From assembly GCA_937129145.1 (NCBI GenBank), contig CAKZMU010000009.1, positions 304,874-368,873 on the forward strand: a stretch of DNA of 64,000 nt, in the 5' to 3' direction. The stretch's first letter is position 1, and the number at the start of each line of letters is the position of its first letter. Shown piece by piece: positions 55,006 through 63,501 of the stretch. Source of the DNA: an uncultured Lacinutrix sp. (GTDB lineage: Bacteria > Bacteroidota > Bacteroidia > Flavobacteriales > Flavobacteriaceae). Position numbers and translations under genes: made by a program. The notes beneath the pieces are model-generated. The model saw only the letters and a program-made list of their open reading frames with translations. It searched no databases and had not been told where the DNA came from.

Positions 55006-55596
55006 TTAAGCTTTTTTATGGTTTTTCTTTCCAACTAAATAAGCAAAAAACCCTCCAGCAATCCCGAGCCCTAAAAATAGAGCACCAAGTTGTGGGTACG
55101 AATGCGCTCTAAAGTTCAAAATATCTTTACTGCCAAATAAAGGTGGTTGAAAGCCCATTTGTGTACCATCAGGGTTTGTAAATTTCATTATTGCTTTTGG
55201 ATCTAAATTATGTCCATAATCATGCTCCCAAATATAAAAATCATAGAGTCCAGCGCTACTTAATGCCATCATTAAAATAAACCAAAATAGAAACCATTTG
55301 TAGTTACCTTTAAAAGCAATGATTAACCCTATTGCTGTGGTAATTAATATTCCAGCCGGAAAAATTTTAAATTCTGGTATCGCTTCAGGAATATACTTCA
55401 TACCAACATAATGATTCATTAAATTGATGTTTTTTATATCGTGTGGATTGACATCAGAAAAATCATTAATATGTATATACATTCCCAAAGGTGTAGGATA
55501 CTGTGGTGCTTCTAAGGTAATTTTCCAAAGAGGAAATAAAAATAATCCTAATGGCAATATTGCTGCAATAAACATGATGATATTTGACTTCTTCAT
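55006..55596 (-). CDS. Membrane protein between nosZ and nosL, function unknown
   Basis: A 196-residue protein with an N-terminal helix (NIIMFIAAILPLGLFLFPLW), two central helices (GILITTAIGLIIAF; WFLFWFILMMALSSAGLYDF) and a C-terminal one (LGALFLGLGIAGGFFAYLVG). Periplasmic loops have PTPLGMYIHINDF and WEHDYGHNLDP. I chose ATG 55596 to place the first helix at the N-terminus. A protein of this kind recurs in Bacteroidota nos clusters as I recall, but no role is established. Confidence 0.75.
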   Translation of the reverse strand: MKKSNIIMFIAAILPLGLFLFPLWKITLEAPQYPTPLGMYIHINDFSDVNPHDIKNINLMNHYVGMKYIPEAIPEFKIFPAGILITTAIGLIIAFKGNYKWFLFWFILMMALSSAGLYDFYIWEHDYGHNLDPKAIMKFTNPDGTQMGFQPPLFGSKDILNFRAHSYPQLGALFLGLGIAGGFFAYLVGKKNHKKA

Positions 55597-55635
55597 GACA
55601 TTTTTTTTGAGGTTCAAATAGTGTTTTTAAAAAGA

Positions 55636-55666
55636 AAGGCGAGAGCGAAAAGACAGCTCTCGCCTT
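55636..55666 (-). terminator. Hairpin behind nosZ, partial terminator
   Basis: AAGGCGAGAGC pairs perfectly with GCTCTCGCCTT (11 bp) around a 9-nt loop, 52 nt beyond the nosZ stop. On the coding strand it is followed by TCTTTTT. The nos genes continue beyond, so it may lower read-through to nosL-DFY relative to nosZ. Confidence 0.65.
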
Positions 55667-55717
55667 GATAGGAAAATAAACACTAAAACAAAATTCTCCT
55701 AAATTTTCATTGTGCTA

Positions 55718-57688
55718 TTACTCAATATCTTCTCCCATAGACCATTTTAATGGCGTGTTGCTATTAGCAGGAGAAACTCTTATGTAACCTTGCATTTCTT
55801 GATGTAGTGCCGAACAGAAATCTGTACAATAGAAAGGCCATATACCAACCTTTGTAGGTTCCCAAACCGATGATTTTGTTTGTCCAGGCATAATTAATAA
55901 CTCGGATGTGTTTTGCCCAAGTACAGCAAATCCGTGCGGTACATCAAAATCTTGTTCTAAGTTGGTAATATGGAAATACACCTTATCGCCAACTTTAATA
56001 CCTTCAATATTATCTGGTGAGAAGTGACTTCTAATAGTCGTCATATAAATATGTACTTCGTTACCTTTTCTAACCACTTTTGTATCAGAGTCAGAGAAAG
56101 CAGCATAGGGATGCTTGTTATCCTCTAAATTATAGATTTTTTTAGAACGCTCCTTAATAATATCAGCTTCCATTGCGGCCGCATAATGAGGCTCACCATG
56201 GGTTGGGAAATCTAAAAGTAACTCCATTTTTTCTCCAGAAATATCATACAATTGTGCAGAGTGTTCTAGCTCTGGACCAGTTGGTAAGTATCTGTCTTTG
56301 GTAATTTTGTTCATCGCAAACATATATTTACCTTGTGGTTTTCTAGAATTTCCTCCAGGAATTGTTAAGTGCCCAACAGAGTAATATGTAGGTTTTCTAT
56401 CAATAACTTCCCAAGTCCCTAATTTCCATTTTACAACTTCAGAAGAAATGAAGAACGTTGTATAGGCATTTCCTTGGCCATCAAATTCTGTATGTAAAGG
56501 ACCTAATCCAGAAGATTCTACAGTTCCAGCTAACACATCTTCAAATTTTAGGATAGGAATACCATACGCTTCACCATCAAATTTTTCGTTATTAACGGCA
56601 TCTAGCATTTTAGTAAATGAATGCACAGTTAATGCAGATGATAATTTTCCATTTCCAATAATATATTCACCTGAAGGGTCTACATCACAACCATGAGGCG
56701 ATTTTGGTGTTGGTAAGAAAAACACAGCCCCAGGAACATCAGTAGGATTAACTACACGTACTTCTTTTTTCATGGTTGAAGTTGCGGTATGTGTATGCTC
56801 GTCATATACATTATGTGCATAATCTGCTGGCATCATTGTACCACCACCATTATTTACGTATTCTTCAATTTTTTTCCAGTTTACAGCAGCGATAAAATCT
56901 TTATCGTTTTGAGATGCGTTAACCTCTAAAAGTGTACTTGCTTCCTCAGTATTATATGTTGTAAAGAAGAACCAACCATGAGATTTTCCACGTCCAGGAT
57001 GTGATAAATCATAGTTAAAACCAGGCATTAAAATCTGGAATTTTATATCCATATTCCCAGTTTCTGGTGCTACGCTAATAAATGATAATGCACCTTGGAA
57101 ATTACCTTTGTAATCTTTAATTGGCATATCACGTTGTGGCACTGGTACCGAAAAACGTGTACCTGCAACAACATATTCTGTGTTTTCTGTTACGAAAGAT
57201 GAACTGTGGTTACCTGCACTATTAGGTACTTCAATAATTTCTGTAGTTTCAAAAGTTGTCAAGTCTATTTTTGCAATTCTTGGTGTATTATTTTCATTTA
57301 TAAAAATAAAACGACCATCAATTTCTCCATTTGTTTGTGAGATGTCTGGATGGTGAGAATCTCCCCAAGGAATAAACCCATGCGATGTGTTTAACATTGG
57401 TTTTGTTTCTTCAGAATAACCATATCCAGAGGTTGGAAATTGTGAGAATACAGGAATTTCTTTAAACATTCTACCAGATGGTAAGCCATAAACGGTCAAG
57501 TTACCACTGTAACCTCCAGATATAAATGCGTAATGAGAATCGTGTTCTCCAGGAGCTACGTAAACTTTTTCAGCAATATTACTAGATAATGCTCCAGATT
57601 TACCATTTGAGTTTCCTGAGTTGTTGCAACTTGTAAATGCTACAAGCACACTTAACATTGCAACGATTGATTTAAGTATATTTTTCAT
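55718..57688 (-). CDS. nosZ: Nitrous oxide reductase NosZ, clade II, lipoprotein-type signal
   Basis: A 656-residue multicopper enzyme that reduces N2O to N2. The N-terminal seven-bladed propeller holds the CuZ histidines (HDSHYAFISGGYSGN, SHPGRGKSHGWFF, SPHGCDVDPSGEYI, GLGPLHTEFDGQG). The C-terminal cupredoxin domain holds CuA with C621, C625, H629 and M632 (CTDFCSALHQEM). The signal is Sec-type with a lipobox-like TSC (VAFTSCNNSG), not Tat, which fits clade II. No nosR is present. Confidence 0.97.
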   Translation of the reverse strand: MKNILKSIVAMLSVLVAFTSCNNSGNSNGKSGALSSNIAEKVYVAPGEHDSHYAFISGGYSGNLTVYGLPSGRMFKEIPVFSQFPTSGYGYSEETKPMLNTSHGFIPWGDSHHPDISQTNGEIDGRFIFINENNTPRIAKIDLTTFETTEIIEVPNSAGNHSSSFVTENTEYVVAGTRFSVPVPQRDMPIKDYKGNFQGALSFISVAPETGNMDIKFQILMPGFNYDLSHPGRGKSHGWFFFTTYNTEEASTLLEVNASQNDKDFIAAVNWKKIEEYVNNGGGTMMPADYAHNVYDEHTHTATSTMKKEVRVVNPTDVPGAVFFLPTPKSPHGCDVDPSGEYIIGNGKLSSALTVHSFTKMLDAVNNEKFDGEAYGIPILKFEDVLAGTVESSGLGPLHTEFDGQGNAYTTFFISSEVVKWKLGTWEVIDRKPTYYSVGHLTIPGGNSRKPQGKYMFAMNKITKDRYLPTGPELEHSAQLYDISGEKMELLLDFPTHGEPHYAAAMEADIIKERSKKIYNLEDNKHPYAAFSDSDTKVVRKGNEVHIYMTTIRSHFSPDNIEGIKVGDKVYFHITNLEQDFDVPHGFAVLGQNTSELLIMPGQTKSSVWEPTKVGIWPFYCTDFCSALHQEMQGYIRVSPANSNTPLKWSMGEDIE

Positions 57689-57712
57689 TTTTTATAATTT
57701 TTATTAGTGTTT

Positions 57713-58291
57713 TTACTCGTTTGTTGGAGGTAATAATACTTTGTCAATAACATGTACAATACCATTTCCAGCAGGCACACTAGCTAGTATTTTAGCGCCT
57801 CCAATAAGTGGTTCGCCATCTACTACTTCAACTTGTACATAGCCATTGTTGGCTTGACCTAATTTTTTAAACTTCTTTAAGAAGTCTTTGGAATAATTCC
57901 CAGGTGTTACGTGGTATTTTAAAATATTAGCTAAAGCATTTTTATTCTCTGGTTTTAGTAAATTTTCAACGGTACCTTCTGGTAATGCAGCAAAGGCTTC
58001 ATTAGTTGGCGCAAATACCATAAGCGGTCCTGCATTTACCAATGCGTTTTCTAAATTGGCAGCTTGTACTGCTGCAACTAGGGTAGTATGGTCTTTTGAC
58101 CCAATAGCGATACTTAAAACGGTTGGTTTGCTTTCATCATCCTGTATAAAGGCTTGACCAGATTGTTTGGTTAAACTTGCATCAGTTTCGCTTGCAGTAG
58201 AGGTTGTCGAGGCTTCCTTATTTTCGTTTTTACATGAGCAAACCAATGCTACTAATGCAAAAACAAAAAATAGATGTTTAATTAGTTTCAT
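57713..58291 (-). CDS. Fasciclin-domain lipoprotein in the nos operon
   Basis: A 192-residue lipoprotein (FALVALVCSC with lipid Cys). One FAS1 domain: TTLVAAVQAANLENALVNAG, PLMVFAPTNEAFAALPEG, LKYHVTPGNYS and NGIVHVIDKVLLPP. FAS1 domains mediate adhesion and protein contact. Its place between cytochrome c and nosZ suggests a docking or assembly role in nitrous oxide reduction, but this is inferred from position only. Confidence 0.93.
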   Translation of the reverse strand: MKLIKHLFFVFALVALVCSCKNENKEASTTSTASETDASLTKQSGQAFIQDDESKPTVLSIAIGSKDHTTLVAAVQAANLENALVNAGPLMVFAPTNEAFAALPEGTVENLLKPENKNALANILKYHVTPGNYSKDFLKKFKKLGQANNGYVQVEVVDGEPLIGGAKILASVPAGNGIVHVIDKVLLPPTNE

Positions 58292-58297
58292 ATGTGT

Positions 58298-58804
58298 TTA
58301 TTTTAATGTTCTAAAGTATTCTAGTACAGCTCTGGCTTCTTCTTCAGTTAAATTTTGATTTGCCATTGGCGAACCATTAAACTCCATTAATAAAGCTTTG
58401 GCTAAAGGGTCTTTTTGAGTCATCACTTCTGGGTCTAGAATCATATTCATTACCCATTCTGGAGTACGTCTTTCAAGAATTCCTGTTGGTGCAGGTCCAA
58501 TAAATTTTTTATCTGTTCTATGGCAAGCTGTACACATTTTATCAAAAACCTCTTTTCCTTTAGTTGCCATTGCTTGGTCAACAGGAGCAGAAATATCTAC
58601 AGAGGTAATTGGTCCAACGCCTTTGTTGGTCAAATCTATTGTTTTTGAGGGTTTGGTGTCAGTTGACTTTGATTCTGTTTTCTTAGTTGTTGTAGGTTGT
58701 CTTTTAAGTTGAACTTTTGTCTTTTCTTCTTTTTTTTCACCACCACCACAGCTTAAAGCAAATAGGGTAATTACTAGTGTTAAAATTTTTAGTGTTGATT
58801 TCAT
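58298..58804 (-). CDS. Lipid-anchored cytochrome c, probable electron donor of NosZ
   Basis: A 168-residue lipoprotein (lipid Cys 19 in FALSC) with a Lys/Thr-rich linker of about 40 residues and a mono-haem domain: C91-T-A-C94-H95 haem motif and M147 (GSPM) as the likely sixth ligand. The long flexible linker would let the haem domain reach NosZ at the membrane. It is the first gene of the nos operon. Confidence 0.92.
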   Translation of the reverse strand: MKSTLKILTLVITLFALSCGGGEKKEEKTKVQLKRQPTTTKKTESKSTDTKPSKTIDLTNKGVGPITSVDISAPVDQAMATKGKEVFDKMCTACHRTDKKFIGPAPTGILERRTPEWVMNMILDPEVMTQKDPLAKALLMEFNGSPMANQNLTEEEARAVLEYFRTLK

Positions 58805-58853
58805 TTTGTTTTAGTTTTTATCTTTTCTTTGTTAAAATTTGACTGTATAATAA

Positions 58854-58872
58854 GTGTAAAATTATTTTACAC
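58854..58872. promoter_or_regulatory. 19-nt perfect palindrome at the nos start point
   Basis: GTGTAAAATTATTTTACAC has 9-bp arms around one central T. It would cover the predicted start of the nos transcript, the place for a repressor; the adjacent Rrf2 protein is the obvious candidate. Confidence 0.6.
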
Positions 58873-58874
58873 CA

Positions 58875-58882
58875 CAAAAGTA
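58875..58882 (-). promoter_or_regulatory. -7 element of the nos operon
   Basis: On the minus strand TACTTTTG matches TAnnTTTG exactly, 70 nt upstream of the cytochrome c ATG. No clean TTG stands at -33, which fits a promoter that needs an activator. Confidence 0.6.
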
Positions 58883-58900
58883 GTATCAACAGAGGTTTTA

Positions 58901-58922
58901 AAATATGACAAAAATCATATTT
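58901..58922. promoter_or_regulatory. Crp/Fnr-type site at about -42 of the nos operon
   Basis: AAATATGA-N6-TCATATTT has perfect 8-bp arms and contains TGA-N6-TCA, the core of Crp/Fnr-superfamily sites. Its centre (58911.5) is about 42 nt upstream of the start predicted from the -7 element, the usual place of a class II activator. Confidence 0.6.
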
Positions 58923-58972
58923 AGGATAAAATCATCTTTTTTATATTTACAAATCTTAGATAATTTAAAATC

Positions 58973-59404
58973 ATGTTTTCAAACTCATCAAAATATGCTA
59001 TTAAGGCAGTTTTATTTTTGGCCGTCCATTCTCATGAAAACCATAGAATTATGGTCAAGGATATTGCAAAGCCAATTAATGTCCCTCAAGCATATTTAGC
59101 CAAATTGTTACAAGCGTTGTCAAGACATAATATTATATCGTCTAAAAAAGGACCTAAAGGAGGCTTTTATTTAAGTGAAGAAAACAACCAACATACACTT
59201 ATGGATGTGATTAGTGTAATAGATGGAGATGATAGGTTTAACACATGTTTATTAAGCCTTGAAAAATGCAATGCAAACAAACCATGTCCTTTACATGATT
59301 TAGCCTCACCAAGTAGGTCAATTTTTTTAAAAAGCCTTAGTGAAAATACCATAAAGAATTTTTCTAGACAAATAGAAAAAGGCGAGGTTTTTCTACCGCT
59401 TTAA
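58973..59404 (+). CDS. Rrf2-family Fe-S transcription regulator, NsrR/IscR-like
   Basis: A 143-residue winged-helix regulator: SKYAIKAVLFLAVHS and the recognition helix VPQAYLAKLLQALSRHNII with the wing GPKGGFYL. Three Cys, C92, C99 and C105 (spacing x6 and x5), form the Rrf2 cluster site. NsrR uses such a cluster to sense NO and IscR to sense Fe-S status; the sequence does not decide between them. Divergent position to nos points to control of nitrous oxide reduction. Confidence 0.9.
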   Translation: MFSNSSKYAIKAVLFLAVHSHENHRIMVKDIAKPINVPQAYLAKLLQALSRHNIISSKKGPKGGFYLSEENNQHTLMDVISVIDGDDRFNTCLLSLEKCNANKPCPLHDLASPSRSIFLKSLSENTIKNFSRQIEKGEVFLPL

Positions 59405-59451
59405 AACATATATTTTAATAAGAAAAAAGCACGACATTTTACTAAAAGTTG

Positions 59452-59459
59452 TATTTTTG
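59452..59459 (+). promoter_or_regulatory. -7 element of sucA-odhB
   Basis: TATTTTTG matches TAnnTTTG exactly, 39 nt before the sucA ATG. Confidence 0.45.
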
Positions 59460-59498
59460 AAAAAATTTTCTTGACAGAAGAAAGTCTCAAAAAGTACA

Positions 59499-62258
59499 AT
59501 GGATAAATATTCCTTTTTAAACGCAGCACATACAGCATATTTCGCTGACCTTTACGAACAATATTTAGAAAACCCAGATTCTATTGAACCAAGTTGGAAG
59601 GCCTTTTTTCAAGGCTATGATTTTGGAAGTGAAAATTATGGTTTAGATGGAGACATTATGGAAGGCGTTTCAACACAAATTCCTGAACACGTTCAAAAAG
59701 AATTTCAAGTAGTAAAACTTATTGATGGGTACCGAAACAGAGGTCACTTGTTTACCAAAACCAATCCAGTTCGTGCAAGAAGAAAATACGCACCAACTTT
59801 AGAAATTGAAAATTTTGGATTGTCTCAAAGTGATTTAGATACTGTATTTAGTGCAGGAGATATTTTGGGTCTTGGCAAAAAAACACTTCGAGAGATTAGA
59901 ACCCATCTTGAAGCTATTTATTGTGATTCTATAGGTGTTGAGTATATGTATATACGCAAACCAGATGAAATAGAGTGGATTCAAAACAAATTAAATGTAA
60001 ACGACAATCAACCAAAATTTTCTCATGATGAGAAAAAACATATTCTTAAAAAGTTAAATGAAGCGGTTTCTTTTGAGAATTTTTTGCACACTAAATATGT
60101 TGGGCAAAAACGATTTTCGTTAGAAGGAGGCGAATCCTTAATCCCAGCTTTAGATGCTTTAATTGAAAAAGCATCAGAATACGATGTCAAAGAGTTTGTC
60201 ATGGGAATGGCACATCGTGGTCGATTGAGTACGCTTACCAACATTTTTGGAAAATCGGCCAAAGACATCTTTAGTGAGTTTGACGGCAAAGATTATGAAC
60301 AAGAGGTTTTTGATGGAGACGTAAAATATCATTTAGGTTGGACAAGCGATAGGGTTACCGATAACGGAAAAAAAATCAACCTAAATATTGCACCAAATCC
60401 ATCACATTTAGAAACCGTGGGAGCAGTAGTAGAAGGGATTACAAGAGCAAAACAAGACGATAAATATCCAGAAAACCCATCACAGGTTTTACCAATAGTA
60501 GTACATGGCGATGCAGCCATTGCAGGACAAGGACTGGTTTATGAAGTGGTGCAAATGGCTAAATTAGATGGTTATAAAACCAACGGAACTATCCATATTG
60601 TCGTCAATAACCAAATAGGTTTTACTACCAATTATTTAGATGCTCGTTCCAGTACCTATTGTACAGATGTGGCAAAAGTAACGCTCTCTCCAGTTTTACA
60701 TATAAATGCAGATGATGCCGAAGCAGTAGTACATGGTGCCCTGTTTGCACTACACTTTAGAATGAGATTTAAACGTGATGTATTTATAGATTTATTAGGC
60801 TACCGAAAATATGGACATAATGAAGGAGACGAACCTAAATTTACACAACCACTCCTATATAAAGCAATATCCAAGCATAAAAACCCAAGAGATATTTATG
60901 CTGAAAAATTAATATCAGAAGGCATAATAGACGCCAATTATGTGTCTAAATTAGAAAAAGATTATAAAAACGCTTTAGAAGAAAAACTTGAAGACTCAAG
61001 AAAAATAAAGAAAACCGAAATTACACCATTCATGAGCAATGAGTGGGAAAACTATATCACAGTCGAAGAAGATAAGATGATGAAGGCTGTAGATACAACA
61101 TACCCTAAAAAAGAGCTGACTAAAATCACTAAAGCTCTGGCGAATCTTCCTGAAGATAAAAAATTCATCCGAAAAATTTCTCGACTAATAGAGTCCAGAC
61201 AAACCATGTTTGACGACAACAAATTGGATTGGGCAATGGCTGAACATTTAGCTTATGGAACGCTCTTAGAAGAAGGTTACGATGTGCGTATTTCAGGTCA
61301 AGATGTAGAACGCGGTACTTTTTCTCATCGTCATGCTGTGGTAAAAGTAGAAGATAGCGAAGAAGAAATCATTTTGCACAATAACATAAGCGATACACAA
61401 GGACGGTTCTTTATTTACAACTCACTATTATCAGAATATGGCGTAGTTGGTTTTGATTATGGGTATGCCATGGCTAGCCCAAAAACATTAACTATTTGGG
61501 AAGCACAATTTGGAGACTTTAGTAATGGTGCACAAATTATGTTAGACCAATACATTTCGGCAGCCGAAGATAAATGGAAATTGCAAAATGGGTTGGTTAT
61601 GCTCTTGCCACATGGTTATGAAGGTCAAGGAGCAGAACACTCTTCTGCGAGAATGGAGCGTTATTTACAATTATGTGCAAAAGACAATATGTTTGTGGTA
61701 GATTGTACAACACCTGCAAATATGTATCATTTGTTGCGTAAACAAATGAAAGCCAAATTTAGAAAACCATTAATTGTATTTACACCTAAAAGTCTATTGC
61801 GCCACCCTTTAGTGGTATCAACTGTTGATGAATTTGCTAACGGAAGCTTTCAAATGTTGATAGACGATAAAAAAGCAAAAGCAGACAAGATTAAAACCTT
61901 GGTTTTTGTTACAGGAAAGTTCTATTACGATTTATTAGAAGAACAAGAAAAACTAGAAAGAAAAGATGTTGCTTTAGTAAGAATAGAGCAATTATTTCCG
62001 CTACCAATTGAAGATATACGTAGCATAGTAAGCAAATACAAAAACGCCGACGATATAGTTTGGGCACAAGAAGAACCAAGAAACATGGGAGCTTATAGCC
62101 ATATGCTCATGCACCTAGAAGAGTCCAGAACTTGGAGGGCAGCGACAAGAAGACCATACAGCGCACCAGCTGCAGGTAGTTCTGTTCGTTCTAAAAAGAG
62201 ACACCAACAAGTCATAGATTTTGTGTTTGATAAAACAAAAAATAATCAACGTAGATAA
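59499..62258 (+). CDS. sucA: 2-oxoglutarate dehydrogenase E1 component
   Basis: A 919-residue thiamine-diphosphate enzyme of the citric acid cycle. The N-terminal FLNAAHTAYFADLYEQYLEN and WKAFFQGYDFG form the E2-binding segment. VMGMAHRGRLSTLTNIFGK, the TPP motif GDAAIAGQGLVYEVVQMAKL through NNQIGFTTN, and the pyrimidine domain follow. It transfers the succinyl unit to the lipoyl group of OdhB, encoded 24 nt downstream. Confidence 0.97.
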   Translation: MDKYSFLNAAHTAYFADLYEQYLENPDSIEPSWKAFFQGYDFGSENYGLDGDIMEGVSTQIPEHVQKEFQVVKLIDGYRNRGHLFTKTNPVRARRKYAPTLEIENFGLSQSDLDTVFSAGDILGLGKKTLREIRTHLEAIYCDSIGVEYMYIRKPDEIEWIQNKLNVNDNQPKFSHDEKKHILKKLNEAVSFENFLHTKYVGQKRFSLEGGESLIPALDALIEKASEYDVKEFVMGMAHRGRLSTLTNIFGKSAKDIFSEFDGKDYEQEVFDGDVKYHLGWTSDRVTDNGKKINLNIAPNPSHLETVGAVVEGITRAKQDDKYPENPSQVLPIVVHGDAAIAGQGLVYEVVQMAKLDGYKTNGTIHIVVNNQIGFTTNYLDARSSTYCTDVAKVTLSPVLHINADDAEAVVHGALFALHFRMRFKRDVFIDLLGYRKYGHNEGDEPKFTQPLLYKAISKHKNPRDIYAEKLISEGIIDANYVSKLEKDYKNALEEKLEDSRKIKKTEITPFMSNEWENYITVEEDKMMKAVDTTYPKKELTKITKALANLPEDKKFIRKISRLIESRQTMFDDNKLDWAMAEHLAYGTLLEEGYDVRISGQDVERGTFSHRHAVVKVEDSEEEIILHNNISDTQGRFFIYNSLLSEYGVVGFDYGYAMASPKTLTIWEAQFGDFSNGAQIMLDQYISAAEDKWKLQNGLVMLLPHGYEGQGAEHSSARMERYLQLCAKDNMFVVDCTTPANMYHLLRKQMKAKFRKPLIVFTPKSLLRHPLVVSTVDEFANGSFQMLIDDKKAKADKIKTLVFVTGKFYYDLLEEQEKLERKDVALVRIEQLFPLPIEDIRSIVSKYKNADDIVWAQEEPRNMGAYSHMLMHLEESRTWRAATRRPYSAPAAGSSVRSKKRHQQVIDFVFDKTKNNQRR

Positions 62259-62282
62259 AATAAAAACTAAAATAGTCATACA

Positions 62283-63494
62283 ATGATTTTAGAAATGAAA
62301 GTGCCATCACCAGGAGAATCAATCACCGAAGTTGAAATAGCAGAGTGGTTGGTAGAAGAAGGTGATTATGTAGAAAAAGACCAAGCTATTGCCGAAGTAG
62401 ATAGTGATAAAGCAACGCTTGAGTTACCAGCTGAAGCTAGTGGAACCATTACACTAAAAGCTGAAGAAGGTGATGCTGTAGCTGTTGGGCAAGTAGTGTG
62501 TTTAATAGATACAAGTGCCGAGAAACCAGAAGGTAGCGCAGCTGCTAAGAAAGTAGAAAAGACTGAAACGTCACAACAAGAAACAAAATCGTCTGCACCT
62601 TCAAATGAGACCTACGCAACAGGAACACCTAGTCCAGCGGCGAATAAAATATTGGCTGAAAAAGGTATGGAAGCTTCACAGGTTAAAGGAACTGGAAGAG
62701 ATGGTCGCGTGACTAAAGAAGATGCTGTAAAAGCAGTGCCTTCAATGGGGCAAGAAGTTAATGTAGAGGGACGTGGTACTTCTAGAAGTAAAATGTCAAT
62801 GCTTCGTCGTAAAGTTGCCGAACGCTTAGTAGAAGCAAAAAATACAACTGCAATGCTTACTACTTTTAACGAAGTAGATATGTCACCAATTTTTGATTTA
62901 CGTAAGCAGTATAAAGAAGAATTTAAAGAAAAGCATGGAGTAAGCTTAGGTTTTATGAGTTTTTTCTCATTAGCTGTTGTTAGAGCATTACAAATGTATC
63001 CAGCTGTGAATTCTATGATTGATGGAAAAGAAATGTTGAGTTATGACTTTGTGGATATTTCAATTGCTGTTTCTGGACCTAAAGGGCTCATGGTTCCAGT
63101 GATTAGAAATGCTGAAAACTTATCATTTAGAGGTATTGAATCTGAAGTTAAGCGATTGGCAATTCGTGCTCGTGATGGTCAAATCACAGTTGATGAAATG
63201 ACAGGAGGGACCTTTACAATCTCAAATGGCGGTGTGTTTGGAAGTATGTTATCTACACCAATCATTAACCCACCGCAAAGTGGAATTTTAGGTATGCACA
63301 ACATAGTGGAGCGCCCAGTGGCTATTGATGGTAAAGTAGAAATACGTCCAATAATGTTTGTGGCATTATCGTATGACCATAGAATTATTGATGGTAAAGA
63401 ATCTGTAGGTTTCTTGGTAGCTGTTAAAGAAGCATTAGAAAATCCTATCGAGTTATTAATGGATAATGATGTTAAAAAAGCTTTAGAATTGTAA
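62283..63494 (+). CDS. odhB: Dihydrolipoyllysine-residue succinyltransferase (E2)
   Basis: A 403-residue E2 subunit. The lipoyl domain carries the modified Lys K43 ([11 protein letters not shown]). After an Ala/Glu/Ser linker comes the E1/E3-binding domain ([33 protein letters not shown]) and the catalytic acyltransferase domain ending in [16 protein letters not shown] with the active-site His and Asp. It passes succinyl groups from SucA to CoA. The stop at 63494 is directly followed by foreign-looking sequence. Confidence 0.96.
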   Translation: MILEMKVPSPGESITEVEIAEWLVEEGDYVEKDQAIAEVDSDKATLELPAEASGTITLKAEEGDAVAVGQVVCLIDTSAEKPEGSAAAKKVEKTETSQQETKSSAPSNETYATGTPSPAANKILAEKGMEASQVKGTGRDGRVTKEDAVKAVPSMGQEVNVEGRGTSRSKMSMLRRKVAERLVEAKNTTAMLTTFNEVDMSPIFDLRKQYKEEFKEKHGVSLGFMSFFSLAVVRALQMYPAVNSMIDGKEMLSYDFVDISIAVSGPKGLMVPVIRNAENLSFRGIESEVKRLAIRARDGQITVDEMTGGTFTISNGGVFGSMLSTPIINPPQSGILGMHNIVERPVAIDGKVEIRPIMFVALSYDHRIIDGKESVGFLVAVKEALENPIELLMDNDVKKALEL

Positions 63495-63501
63495 AGAGCA
63501 A

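Larger units (their letters stand above)
58805..58972. promoter_or_regulatory. Divergent nos/Rrf2 control region
   Basis: The 168 nt between the cytochrome c and Rrf2 genes hold a -7 element for the nos direction, a Crp/Fnr-type site and a long palindrome, listed separately. On the plus side, TATATTTA near 58938-58945 is one mismatch from a -7 element for the Rrf2 gene. Confidence 0.6.

Noticed and set aside
58905..59099. Plus-strand open frame of 64 residues ahead of Rrf2
   Set aside because: Overlaps the Crp/Fnr-type site and the Rrf2 gene in another frame; no coding features.
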